DNA from: Nemophila menziesii
Lineage: Eukaryota; Streptophyta; Magnoliopsida; Boraginales; Hydrophyllaceae
Assembly (NCBI GenBank): GCA_029959085.1
Contig: JARWIR010000003.1
Span: 35,885,505-35,949,504 of the forward strand
Direction: 5' to 3'
Length of the DNA: 64,000 nt
The notes under the pieces were generated by a model. The model had not been told where the DNA came from, made no database searches, and saw nothing but the letters and a program-made list of their open reading frames with translations. Below, in pieces: positions 11,390 through 24,057 of this stretch (its first letter is position 1; every line of letters begins with the position of its first letter). A program made the translations under genes and the position numbers.

Positions 11390-13711
11390 TGTTTCATGAA
11401 GATAACACAATATGAAAGTCAAAGTCTCTTCTACAACGTATCCCTCGGCTTTTGAACCCTCCGTCCTATCCGGGTTTCGTATGTATTCCTTTAACTTCTT
11501 CAAATATCGTTCAAACGGGTACATCCATCGCATCTGAACATGGCCACCTAATAAAGTTTCGTCGTATAAGTGTATAACCAGGTGGATCATTATATCGAAA
11601 GACGCGGGAGGCAAAATCATTTATAGTCTACACATAACTTCAATCACTCTCGCCTTACCCGATTCCAACTCTTTCCTACTGAGTTTTTTCTTACAGATGA
11701 CTCTGAACACGTTAGCTAACCCAATAATTGCATCGCCAATCGATTCATCTTCAATAAGCCCGGAGATACTAGACACGAAAGATACTGAATCATCACGTGA
11801 CAATCATAAGATTTCATTCCAATAATCTTTCCGTATCACTTCGAACATTATTTCTCAAACTAGATGCAAAACCATTGGGAAACTTCTGTTCCTTCAACTA
11901 GTCAAGAAATATTTTCCGCTTATCCGTTGACAACGTATACTTTGCTCGCTTTAATATCACTTTACCTCCTCTTGATATCAACCACAATTCTTTCCTGATG
12001 CCCATATTATTAAGATCCATTCATTCTTTCACGTTATCTTTGTTTATTTTACCATCAAGACCTGCAACGGTACCGAGAAAACTATCACACACATTTTTCT
12101 CGCAATGCATAACATCAATGTTATGTTTTAACAGATTTTTGGACCAATAAGGTAAACGATAAAAAATACTCTTTTTCTTCCAATTGTACTGACGAGTGAT
12201 GAGGACCAGTTTTCTTCGTCGTCTTGCCCCCAAAATCCTTGTGTTTACCAGGAATCATAATAGGCAACCTATCTAACTGTGTCTGAATGTCAGCCGAACT
12301 ATGTTTCCTCGGGGGGCCCTCAACCCTGTACTCAGATATGAAGTTTTGTTTTTTCTAAACCGATGTCTCGTAGGTAACCACAGTCTATAATCAAAGTATA
12401 CTACACATTTTTTCACCTTCTTCCAAGGAGTAGATACCATGCATTATGGGCATGCTAAGTAACCTTGACCCTGCCACTCTAACGTGTATGACCTAGCGGG
12501 GTAATCATTAGTCGTGGACAACAAAAAAACCCTTCATTGTAACTCTTTCTTCGTGTGATCATCATACATAAGGATCCATATTTCCCACAACTCTTCAACT
12601 CATCTATAACAGGGCGTAGAAAGACACCTATGTCCTTACCGGGTGATCAGGGACCGGGAATCAACAAACAAAGTTGAAATGTGGTTTCCTTCATGCATAC
12701 CCCTGGTGGAAAGTTGTACACGGTCAATATAGCTAGCCACATGCTATATGAGTTGTTCTGCATAGAGAACAGATAGAAACCATCCATACACATACCCAAG
12801 AATACATTCTGAGGTTCACTAGCAAACTCAAATGTAGCTCTACAAATCTCATCCAACTATCACCATAAACCAGATAACGCAACACATCTGGGACGATACT
12901 CTACCTGTACGGTGCCAAATCATATCTTCGGCAGTGTGTCTCGAAGCATAAATTCGCCGCAACCTCGCCGCTGTCAGAAAATCGGAGTTTCTTATGCGCT
13001 ACTTTCTGACCCTTCTTCGGGTACTATCTGGATTTACTACATACTGGACACTTGTCGAGGTATTTATTCTTCTTGTATAATAAAGCACAATCTTTCAAGC
13101 AAACTATATATAGTAATATACCCCACACCCACATTTTGTTGCACTCCTCGTAAGACTCGGGCAAGGTATGAGGTTTGGGCAACACGTGACACAACAATTC
13201 CAAAAGCTCGGTAAGTGATGTGTTAGCCTACTTATTCTTCACCTTCACGTGCATTAGCTTCACAATGAAATTTAATGAACTCATTACTGTACATCCAGGG
13301 TATAATTCAGTCTCCAATTCCTCGAACAAAGTTATGAAATTTCCACGCATTGAATTGTCCGAGTCTCTCATCTTAGTGTCACCCGAATGACCACCACCCT
13401 TGTAAGTGGTCTCAAATCATCATAGACATTCAACATTTCATTTTCTACATATTGAGTCTCGGAGATTTCTAAAATCTCACAATGCTTTGCCCAAATCTCA
13501 TACGTGGACAAAAACTCAAATTTTAGATGTGCCTTAACCTTTTGGACATTATAACGACGATTATTCAAACATTCATTACACGAACAAAACAAAGTACCGT
13601 TAAAATTCTCTTATTTTTGAACAAATGCAAGAAATTATTCTATCCCATTAACAAATCATGCGAAACACGATGAGCGGAGTTAATCCAAGTCTTATCAATA
13701 CCGGAAGCCAT
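11390..13711 (-). pseudogene. CACTA TnpD transposase remnant
   Basis: Reading from an ATG at 13711 (MASGIDKTWINSAHRVSHDL), the pieces appear in the usual TnpD order. First is a transposase-associated domain with CSCNECLNNRR (13590-13545). Then TNP2 core pieces: FASEPQNVFLGMCMDGF and the phrase ending LCLLIPGP (12856-12647), and HNIDVMHCEKNVCDSFLGT (12150-12060). Last is a DUF4218 piece with RWMYPFERYLKKLKEYIRNP (11560-11470). Stops and frameshifts separate them and the C terminus is lost. TnpD is the catalytic transposase of En/Spm-type CACTA elements; this copy cannot make it. Confidence 0.85.
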
Positions 13712-14109
13712 CGTCTACTAGCAATATAAACAACCACAACAATATAAATAAAACAAAATAAATATTTGTGCATTTCATTCTCATACAAAGCAATACTATA
13801 AAAATAACACATGTTTCTAATAACCTAATCATTCTATATCACATTAAATACACAATTATAATCAAATAAAACAATTTTTTAAGAAGTTTTAATTAAGAAA
13901 AAATACCTAATTTTGGCCAAATTTGGTTGGAGAAAGTGAGAATTGAGTAGGTCGCACTTCGTTGATTGACCCCGGAAAGCTTTTACATGTGTTGGATAAC
14001 ATTTGATGATGTTAGTGGGAAAAAGTTGGTAGGGTTTTGAGAGAATTGTGGGAAAGATATAAATTTTGGGGTATTTTTGTTTCAAAACGCAACTTACTGT
14101 CATAAATAC

Positions 14110-14452
14110 GCTAAAGTCATTAGCAACCACATCATGTAATCGCTAAAGAGGGAGATGTAGTCGCTATTATGTAACAACTGTGACTACAAAAGTAGTCGGC
14201 AATGAAAACCCATCTTTCGCGACTACATTTAACCGTATAAAAAAAGAATTAACAAACATACTAGCGACTACTATTAGAAGAGTAACGACTACATGCTGTA
14301 GTCGCGAGAAAACATATCCGCGACTACTCGTGTAGTCGCAAATGAGTTGTATGTAGTCGTAAATAACATGTAGTCGGAAAGATGTATCATTTACTACTAA
14401 ACAAATGTAGTTGCGAATGGTTTGGTCGCTAAAGAACCGATCTGCAGTAGTG
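14110..14452. repeat. Subterminal repeat array of CACTA-1
   Basis: More than ten copies of TAGTCGC, GCGACTAC or TGTAGTCG occur in both orientations up to the terminal CACTACTGCAGA. In En/Spm elements such arrays bind TnpA and bring the ends together; that role is inferred by family. Confidence 0.7.
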
Positions 14453-17366
14453 ATTGAGATAAATATCTATGCTAAGAGAAAAAGAATGCATTGTGTACAA
14501 CATCTCTCCCCTAAACGTAATTATAATACAACACTGTATAATTTGACATATTTAGTATGAGTAATAAATAGTACGACTTCAAATAGATGAACATTTCATT
14601 CGTATCACATGGAGAAAAGTGTTTGATGAATTACATCCATAAGCTTATATGAAGTATTTCATAAACTTTTTAGGTAAACTAAATTACATCTACTATCCGA
14701 GACTATGTCTAATCAATAAATTTAATTCATTATGTGTAATACAACATACTACATTATATACAAAGTATCACTTGTAGCACACTTGTTTCACAACTGTAAA
14801 ACTTTCACATACAAGTGAAATTAAAAAAAACTGTTTTACCTATGTCGTTTCATTGATGGCCAGTCAGTTTATATAGATATTTTAGTAGGGAAAAATCTAA
14901 TGCTTTCATTACTACAGTAATAGCTCTCGCATATGTTAGATTTTATCATGATCAACTTTTAGTTTAGTTTCAATAAATTGTAGTAGTAATATAATTTATT
15001 GATATCTCAATATATAATCAAGTTACTGATATTCAATATGAGTATTATAGTTCTTAATTAGAAATACTACTTGATATTTATAAGATGTCAAAAAGTCTCA
15101 TAAATAGCAACTTGATCATGTTGCTTCTCCTTTTGCTATATTTGGAACGAAAACCTATCGCGCTTTAAGCATACAATAGTCTTATTTTAATATATATCTA
15201 TTTTGAGACATAAATTTAAGCATGAGTATTAACAATTGGTATTTGTGACTTAATCACTGTAACTTCACAATAATTTTGCAAATTCATAATATTCAATCAT
15301 TTGAATGATTGTGAGATGATCAATATAAATAAGGCATTATTATATTCTAGTTTTCTTTTTATAAAATTCTCTAAAATGTATTCTCAGATTTCAGTTTTAC
15401 GCGATAGTGGAGCATTTGTAATGTAAATTGTGCAATTAAAATATTTTTAGCAATAAAATTTTCCGTCCTTGATCAATATGGAGTATTTATTACGAATAAT
15501 TGCCATAGCAAATCGTCATAGACGATCCAATAACTGGTAGAATCTTTTCATTCCTTTGAATTTGTCTTGAGAAATAGTCGATTCGATGTCAATATTATTG
15601 GGATGATTTGATAATAATTCTTTCTTGAGCATAAAAATCATATCGTTAGGTAAAAAGTATGTCAATTACAAATCATCTAATAAAATATAATAGTCATTGA
15701 TTGAAAATAATCACATAGACATTGTCAAACAAATGATTCAGTTATAAATACTAATCATGATATATAAATATAACAAAAATATCGATATACTAAGGTCCTC
15801 ACCCCCTATTTGTTTTGTATAGAATAATAATTTTAGGACATTATGAACGCCATTATCAATGTTTTGATCTGCTACCCTAAAGACTATATTTTGATTGAGG
15901 ATCGGTAACAAAACAACATGCCTAATTTTATGATAAAGCTGTGATTGGTAGTTTAATTTGCAAGTTTAAGGATATATGAAAACAATGGAAAAGATGTAGA
16001 AGATAGCCCATGATAGTTGATAAAGAGAAGAATATGAGAGCAAAAAAGATAAAGATTGAGTGAGAGTTTAGAAGATGAAGAATGGGTGCTTCAAATACGA
16101 TGCTTGGAGAGCAAAGAGAATAAATGTGATAAATAAGAGATTGGATGATAAAGAAAATAATGAAAACAAAGTACCAAACCTCCGAAGAGATAAAAGGTGA
16201 AATGCATAAGGTGGTTAGTTGAAGAAAACAAAGAAGGATGAGATGACTGGACATCTAGAATAAAAAACTAGGCAAAATGACTAAACATATTATATATTGA
16301 ATTCAAGAAGTCAAGACTGGACCTCCAAAGCAAGACTATGCAAATGCCAAAGCCTATTTAAAAATGGCGTTGAGAAAAACCAAAGTCCAGACCTCCAAAG
16401 CTAGAACTAGGCAAAATGGCTTACCTTTTTGGAGAAGGGATTTGAGAATATGAAGATCGGATAGTTAGAGAAAATTCATCAGAAGCCCCATATACTTTAT
16501 CATCAGGATTTAAGATCTGATCCCAAGTGTATTGGCACATATTTTGAGACTGTATATTGATAGAGCATGCAAATCACACCATCATCAGCCTCAAAAAAAC
16601 ACTCGACTTGAGGATACAAACAAAAACACAACATTACAACAGAGATGCGTATATATCGACATAAGAGGAGAAGAGATTGGAATAATGAATTAAAAAATGG
16701 GAAGAGTAGATAATTTTGTACCTATTCTGGGTGACCGATCAAGGAGATTTTATCTTAGTACTTATGAGAATATAGATGAAGGTCCGGGGATCCTCTCGCT
16801 TCTCATAGCCTTCTTAAACCTGACACTATCTTAGGACCAAAGGGAGGTGCGCTTCTGATGGAACTTCGAAACTCAACATTAGCATTTTCCTATCGAGGAT
16901 TACTTCACCGGAGGAGCTATGGAGACTTAAGCTAACTATATAATAAATACATCCATTTTAGAGAGAGAAAGATTTTTTCTAGAGAGTACCCAACGTCTCG
17001 ATTCTATCCTCAGGCGACTGGCCTAAAACGGAGGTCTAATCTCACTTTTCTTTAGTTGTTTGCATTCTTCATCCAATCGTAATACTACATCATCGGCTTT
17101 GTATCGTCCGGGTTCCTTTGAGTTAGGCTGAGTATCAACGTCATATTTTGTCTCATCAATGAATTTGTGAAATAAATATCCTTCATCAAGATGTGATCTA
17201 AAGGTATTCACCAATTCTGTCTTTTTGATTTGATACGAGCCTGAAGGATTATGTCAGGTTTCACTTTGATGTTCACACTATATTTTAGGAGCGCACCTCT
17301 AGGAGGATGTCAACATCAAGTAGCTGGTTGCCAAAGCTCTGTTGGATTTTGAACATTTCTATCTCT
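14453..17366. other. Intergenic, AT-rich, no gene recognised
   Basis: Only short unconvincing frames occur. Between about 16250 and 16430 a phrase containing CCTCCAAAGC and CTAGGCAAAATG is repeated twice. A minus-strand frame at 17214-17023 (63 aa) has a protein-like composition but no domain I know. Confidence 0.4.
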
Positions 17367-17555
17367 CTATATTTCCGAGGGTATGTAAGATTATGGATAC
17401 CTCTAATTGGCGAGGCTACATTGTCCTTATGGATAATTCTAATTGCCGAGGCTACGTCGATATTATGGGTAACTTTGATTTCTGTGGCTACTTCAGTCTT
17501 ACGATTTACTTTAATTTACAAAGCTACGCATCCTACGATAATTATAATTGCCTAC
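17367..17555 (+). repeat. 36-bp degenerate tandem repeat (12-codon period)
   Basis: About five copies, each built around AATT..CGAGGCTAC and ending near TTATGGATAA. Because 36 is divisible by three, two forward frames stay open across the array. One reads LIGEATLSLWII, LIAEATSILWVT, LISVATSVLRFT in succession. The copies have diverged at many positions. No family is recognised, and I see no good evidence that it is translated. Confidence 0.55.
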
Positions 17556-17569
17556 GAATAACTCTGATT

Positions 17570-18450
17570 GTTGAGTATCGTCTCCCAAGGTGTGATAAAA
17601 TATCATTAACAAACACGCAACTCGAGAGAGCTAACTACAACAAGTGTACATATAGTCAATAAGTAATAAATTAAGTATGTAAAGAGTATTGTCTCCACAG
17701 GGACTATGAAGGTTAATTATTGAATAGTGTTCTTAAAGAGTGTTTTAGAATGCGTTGCAACTATAAGATAAAAGATAAATATTTGTTTTATTAATAGAAT
17801 GCAATAACAATAAATTAACAAAGAAATAAAGATTAAACTACTTAATTAAGAAATAAAATAACTAAAGAGAAAAGACGAGAGTATAGCTAAAAAACCGCAA
17901 ACAATCCCCACTAGTATTGATTTCATGTTTCATTGATTAAGGGTGAATTGGTAATTATGCAATAGTCGAGATTCTAACTTTTTCCTAACTCTCGTCTGGA
18001 TAACTTAGGAAGCTACTTCAACACTACTAGGGGACTCGGGTGAGGTGAACCTACGAAATGACCGATAAATAAAAATATTATAACCCTATCAACTATCCGG
18101 TTAGGCAAACCCGTCAGGATCATTACCCTACACCGGACGATTAAATATCATTTTCAGCAACGAACCCCCTGTTAGGGTGACAATCCTAATTACTAAGTGT
18201 AGTCCTATAATTGTCCAAAGCAAGGGCGGAATTATATGGCAAATAAATAAGCAAATCATGGAGAATAACAATATAATTTAAATATGTTTTATCCTAAATT
18301 AAAAAAAAAACAAAAATAAATAACTAGGGTTCATACATAATAGCGATGCTCAAGCTATGAGAATTTAATAATAAAATAAATAAAATCAAAGGATATAAGT
18401 ACAAGAATGATGTTTAGAACAAGAAACTAATACCAAATTACACTAAGATT
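17570..18450 (-). mobile_element. Probable LTR remnant (minus orientation), ends not defined
   Basis: Read on the minus strand, the sequence has phrases typical of the 3' part of long gypsy-type LTRs: a CCTGACGGG-like stretch, CATAGTCCCTGTGGAGAC, and TGTACACTTGTTG. The clear solo LTR at 60241-61835 has the same layout (GACCCTGGCGGG, GTCCCTGAGATCG, GTACACTTGCGG). I could not find matching TG...CA ends or a target duplication, and no retroviral-type protein domain lies next to it. Confidence 0.45.
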
Positions 18451-18526
18451 GATGGCAGAACGGTGTAGAAGTGGTGCAGTAGGGCTCCAACTTCTATTTA
18501 TCTCCAACTTCTATTTATCTCCTTCC

Positions 18527-18665
<139 letters not shown>

Positions 18666-20000
18666 AGACTCTTCTAATCTTCTAAAAGTGAATAATGACC
18701 CTTTATAATGATAAAAACTAATATTTAAAGGTCCAATTACGTTTTATGGGTTTTAGACCTCTTTTAAGTGACAAAACGTTAAGTAAGATACAAAAAATGC
18801 ATAAAATTCATTTCTAATATCAAAATGATAATACTATAACATTTAAGGAAGAAACAAAAAACAGTGATACCTATTTTTTTTAAACAAAACAATTACAAAG
18901 TTAAAGTCTTAAAAGAATTTTAATTTTTAAAAGATATCCAAGCAGTATCACGAACTAAGAAAGATCTCCATGGTTGAACCTCATTTCCATGGCCTCGATA
19001 GAGATCCAAGGAGAGAGAAGATCCAACAGAGTTCCACAAAGAACGAAGCTTCGACAGAGATCCAAACAAAACAAAGCTGATTCATGCGATCAACACATTT
19101 CTTCTTCGCGAGGCAAAGAAATCGACTGTTATAATGGAGAAGTTCTGTTGCTTCCATGGATCTTCACAATTGCCATGGATAGTTGATCGACAAGGCTGTT
19201 AAATGCCTGCAAAAATGTCTCCTCTGATAGAAATCCATGGTTTGATTGAAGAATTTATGTGAAAATTTGAATATTTATGAGATCTCCATGGCTGCAATAT
19301 CTCCATGGCTACGAGATCTACATGGTCGTCGTCTTGCCGCCTTATAGAACAAACAAGAATATGATTTAGAGTAGGGTGGAGAGATGGGAGAGATTTAAGG
19401 TTTGTAGGTAGGTTTATGATTTATGTGTGTATTTATTTAGTCTATATAGTGGGTAGAATTCATTTGAGGGTATAACAGGTAATGTGAAAATAGGCTTACA
19501 TCTTATAATTGGTCTTACATAAGAAGAGTGAATTGGGTGAGGGTGCTTGGGTCTTGAGGAGGGTTTTTTAATTCCCGTTCGATGTAAATCTCTACTTTTT
19601 ATTGTCCGTATAGATAAAATTCTAATAAATATTTTCTTTAAAATAATTAAGGGTGATTGACTTAAAAGATTAAAAGACATGAATTTTCCCAAGGATTCCA
19701 CCATTATTGATAGGTTGAGAAACATTCACGTTCAATTAGAATCAAAATCCTAACCCATTTATGACCTACACACTCTATCATAGCAAACACAACAAAATAT
19801 TCAGGGAACACACGTTATATGAAAACATTTAATACACCAACATTCACATATATATGGATGATTATCATGTTCAAATTAAGCAACATTAACGAGAAATTAA
19901 GGAAGCGTTATTAGGCAGCAAAAAAAACAATAAAACAAATCACTATCAAATAATTTATTAATGAAAAAAACTCCATTGATGTTGGCAAACTACATTGATG
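18666..20000. other. Gene-free stretch with recurring CCATGG
   Basis: Between about 18968 and 19325 the phrase CTCCATGG or TCCATGG occurs repeatedly, with GAGATCCAA and GAGATCT nearby. A 70-codon plus-strand frame (18974-19186) has no recognisable domain. It could be the interior of a non-autonomous transposon, but no ends were found. Confidence 0.35.
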
Positions 20001-20009
20001 TTTATCTCA

Positions 20010-20330
20010 TACCCCATTCACAAAGATGCACAATCCATTCGTAAAGACGAAAACTCCATCCATGTTCAAGCCTCATTAATGTTCATCTAACAACTCATTT
20101 ATAAAGGCGAACAACTAATCATAAACAAAACAACCTATTCGTGAAAGACGGATAACCCATTCAAAAACACTCATAACCCATTTAAAAACACGCAAAACCC
20201 ATACAAAAACACGCACAACCTATTCATAAAAAACAAACAACTCATTAAAAAATACGCACAATTCGTTTGTAAAAAACACAACCCATTCGTAAAAGGTGAA
20301 CATCTGATTCGTAAAATGCACATCCCACCA
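20010..20330. repeat. Degenerate tandem repeat, about 22-25 bp period
   Basis: Roughly a dozen diverged copies of AACCCATTCGTAAAAACACG follow each other. Typical variants are AACCCATTTAAAAACACGC and AACCTATTCATAAAAAAC. No coding role is seen. Confidence 0.6.
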
Positions 20331-20648
20331 CACCACCAAGTTTGTAAGCTCGAAGTTTAAATTCATGACTGATTAAACCTATGAGTTCGATTTTGGTGAT
20401 TTGAAATTAAAATTTTAATGGAAGATAGATTCGACCTTGAGAATGTCATGAAAAATCTTTGAAACGTGATTTGTTTTTATAATTTTGAAGATATAATATA
20501 CTGATATTTTTTTTTTGGTCGGAAAATGTGAAGCAAGGGTAAATTAAGAACTATTTGCTAATAAAAAATATCTATTTTTTTAGAAGAAATAAATTCTGAA
20601 CTCTAAAAAGATTATTTTAAAGTTGTGAAACTTTTAAATCAACAACCC

Positions 20649-20651
<3 letters not shown>

Positions 20652-20698
<47 letters not shown>
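20652..20698. repeat. (TA)n microsatellite
   Basis: An uninterrupted TA dinucleotide run of about 46 bp. Confidence 0.95.
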
Positions 20699-20702
<4 letters not shown>

Positions 20703-21899
20703 CACTATTTTCATACTTCTGATTCCTCATTGTTTTTTCTCTCCTTAATTCAATTCGAATAAAATTCAGTTTTTCTTCCTTAATATTTTCACTTACTTTT
20801 TTTACTAAAATAATACTCCTTAATTCAAACATATGTCTCAAGAGATTGATAACATGATTTAAATCAAATGAATTGAAAAGTTAAATCTATTTTTTTAATT
20901 GCATATTTATATTAATTAAATGTTAATCAGGTATAAACATTTAAATTGGTCTTCTTGATTTGGGCGAAAACTCTCCATTTTTCTTGGATTGTTATGGATA
21001 ACATAATAAAAGAAGAGATCGCACTAGTATTTCAATATAATAGAGACCGCTATATGCATCCTTTTTTATTATATGTTGTTATGCAATTGGTGAGTATTAG
21101 TATCAAAACTCCCATTCTTCCATTTTCATTTCAAGAGACATGCATATTTCGAAGAGGTTATAAAGTCCTCCAAAGGACTACCTTTTCTCTTATGAACCTA
21201 TTCTTGTCATATTCGTTGCTCTTATAAAGCATATTCCCTTTCCATCAATAAATCTAATTATTTTTGTAATAATATCAAATATTATCCAAATCACATTATT
21301 ATTTTATTACTTTATGATAAATTAAGAAGAGATAAATTATACATTAACGTATTTAATTTTTTACTGGAGTAAAAAAACTCCAAATCTAAAATGACCCTGA
21401 GATGTATTAAAATTTAAAAAATACATCTAAAGAATAATATAAAAATAACATAATTTAATATAAGTCAATATCTAATATTATATATTCTTATTCTTATTAT
21501 TAATTCATATGACAAATTTTAGCAGCTATTTTTCTTAATTTTTATGGATGTAGAGTTATCTTTATTGTTAAAACATCTGAATTATTTGTGAAAAATAAGA
21601 TGTAAAATTAATTAAGAACATTCTCATAAACAAAAAGGATAAAGTCAGTATTTTTTTAAAGTTAACCAGTTTTAGCTCTCTCAACTGTTTTCATAAGCTA
21701 AATAAGTGTATAAATGAAATACACCTTAAGAAACCAGTAAATTCAAATACTCAATTTGTATTGCAACTTATGAAGAGGATGAGAACGATTGGAATACAAA
21801 GATACTCGACGATATTATTTCAGCGCCGATAATCTTAGAGATCTTACAACACTTTTTTTACAATGAGAGTGGCTAGATCAATTCATCTAGATTCATTCC

Positions 21900-22946
21900 A
21901 AAATAGTTACTTACTCCACTAAGATGGGTATTACCTTCTCTCCGGACATAACATGACAATTAGGCCTCAAACCTCAACAACTAATGAATGTTAAGATTCC
22001 GGGTTGTGGAGTTTAGTATGGAAATCAATTGTATCAATGAAGATACATATTTTTGGATGGAAATGTTGTAAGAATGCGCTACCAACAAAGACTAATCTAC
22101 GAAACCAAAAGTATACGCGTGATGATTGTAGTTATTGGTGTTCGGATACCGTGGAATATGTAGAACATCTATTAGTATTTTACCAGTTAGTAGTCAAATT
22201 TTGGCGGGTCAACGCTGTAAATAAGAATTAATAGTTATATGTTAGATAACATTACCGGGTGGATAATGAAGATTATCACACGTAAATGGATGGTGGATGG
22301 AATGTTGGGATGGTTACAGTGTATATTTTATTGATGTCATGGAATATTTGGAAGACAAAAATAAAGAGCTGCCAAGAAAAACATGTAGTAAAATGGATGC
22401 GGTTAACCGATCGACTTAGAAGATGTTCACTAAGTTATTTGGACAAGACTGGTCTACAAGTAATCATGACCACATAGAGGCTACATATAGATTTGTTAAT
22501 AACAGACCCATATATTGCTATGTGCCATGCCATTTTTGTGTGACAAGTCATTTACGGAAAAATGGGATCTTACGGGGATCGTATATGTGGTGGAAGTTCA
22601 TAAGATAAATCAAAAGAGGACATATATATATATATAGGTAAAAAACTATGCGACGTTGTCCGCCATTGAAGGGGAGACACGTGTTGTGATTTACATGACA
22701 AAGCTCTCCGAAATGTACGAAAGTACAAATAATTTTATTTTCTCTGATAACCTTGGCGTAGTTCATTATATTAGGGATTTGTCAGTAGTAAGGTGGATTA
22801 TCCAGCTATTGCTTAGGTGGATCACAGAGGTGGCAAAATGTTTCTACCCTGCTACATTCCATCACTTTCTGAGAACTCTGAATTATAGGGCTGACACAAT
22901 TGAAAATTTGAATAGACGAAGGGTCATAGGGCGAATCTCCACATAG
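21900..22946 (+). pseudogene. 3' remnant of an L1-type LINE (zf-RVT and RNase H region)
   Basis: Plus-strand pieces in shifting frames match the C-terminal end of plant LINE ORF2. First is the reverse-transcriptase zinc-binding region at 22004-22231 (VWKSIVSMKIHIFGWK, KNALPTKTNL, then a Cys pair and VEHLLVFYQ). Next is a Trp-rich linker at 22286-22477. Last is an RNase H-like piece at 22656-22946 with FSDNLGVVHYIRD and LNYRADTIENLNRRR. The RT and endonuclease domains are absent. It is on the opposite strand to the LINE at 52559-58942 and clearly diverged from it. Confidence 0.75.
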
Positions 22947-22949
22947 AGT

Positions 22950-24057
22950 ACTTCTTATCTGTTTTCTCGATTAGGAATTGATAGTAGTATAAATAATATT
23001 CATATTGCATAATAATTTTTTAGAAAATAAAAAAGAATTCCACCTTAGAAAAAACAACGTGGAATACTAAAAATTATTAACCATATATCTTGCTTTATTT
23101 GCCGACGGTAAAATTTCGATCCTACGAGTAACTTTGTACACACATTTGGAAATATAAGTGTTGGATTTTTTCTTACAAATTATAAGGAGGATAGACATTT
23201 TGTGGAATCCAATAAGAGAGTTGTTATAGGCCTAAACTTTTTAAATAAAATGTTCAATTTTTATTGGATTCCAAAATCGAATTTTTTTTCTTTAAGTAAT
23301 TGGGTTTTCTATGTTGGTCTTAAGCACAAGTAAATAATATATTGGGATTTAAAATTGAATTTTAATCAATCATGTAATTTATGGTGAAGCGATGTCATCT
23401 CATGTGAGTCTTAGATAAAATCAATGTGAGGAGGCAAGAAGAAAAAAAATCCTAATCAATATTTGATTCCATTATTTTAATAATTATTCTATTAGAAAGA
23501 TCCTTTCATCAGGTATGCATCACATATCAACGGAAGATATGGATTTTTATTAGGGGACCAAGAGTTCCTATGCCCCAAAACTTTTTGTTGGGATTTTTTT
23601 TGGAATTTTTACAAAGGACCAAATGAGGGGTTAAATGTTTTTTGATGATATATAAGGCATTCTAAAAATATAATTAAGAGTTACAATCCATCTTTTTAAA
23701 ACCCTATACTTAACCCAAAGCTTCGCCTTTATCAAGCTTTTATATAGTTGACCAAAAAAAATCTCCTGTATGAACTACCTCATCTTCTAGATTTGGTGCT
23801 ACACCATATGTAAATATGTTCATCATAAAATGATAGTATAAATATATAAGCAAGATCAAATTGAACAACAATTTCATAAACAAAGACTTGCAAGTTTTAA
23901 AACCAACAGAAAATCTAAATTAGGACACCGCCCTAGAAGAACAACAACAACATTGAACTAAGATCTTTTTCTAATAAATGAAAGGTAAACTAAAGGTACT
24001 CCTTGACTTTGTTGTTCTTCCCCATAAAAAACAACTCCAATTTTCTTTCATCTTGTT
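22950..24057. other. Spacer downstream of the IDD gene
   Basis: AT-rich sequence with no recognised gene. The part next to 24057 is probably the 3' UTR of the minus-strand IDD gene. Confidence 0.4.

Larger units (their letters stand above)
11390..14452 (-). mobile_element. Truncated CACTA element (CACTA-1)
   Basis: The right end at 14452 reads TCTGCAGTAGTG, so the element starts CACTACTGCAGA on the minus strand. Next to it (about 14110-14450) lies an array of TAGTCGC and GCGACTAC repeats in both orientations. The interior is a decayed TnpD transposase gene on the minus strand. Similarity to the TnpD of CACTA-3 stops abruptly near 11390 inside the DUF4218 region. The DUF4216 part, the TnpA gene and the other terminus are all missing, so it is a deletion derivative and cannot move by itself. 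Confidence 0.8.

Noticed and set aside
10842..14452. One large CACTA element from the 310-bp element to the CACTA-1 terminus
   Set aside because: The 310-bp element has both of its own ends and a TTG target duplication; its terminal sequence and subterminal motif differ from CACTA-1.
15928..16254. 108-codon membrane-like minus-strand frame
   Set aside because: Its hydrophobic composition comes from purine-rich plus-strand DNA; there is no family match, splice structure or neighbouring exon.
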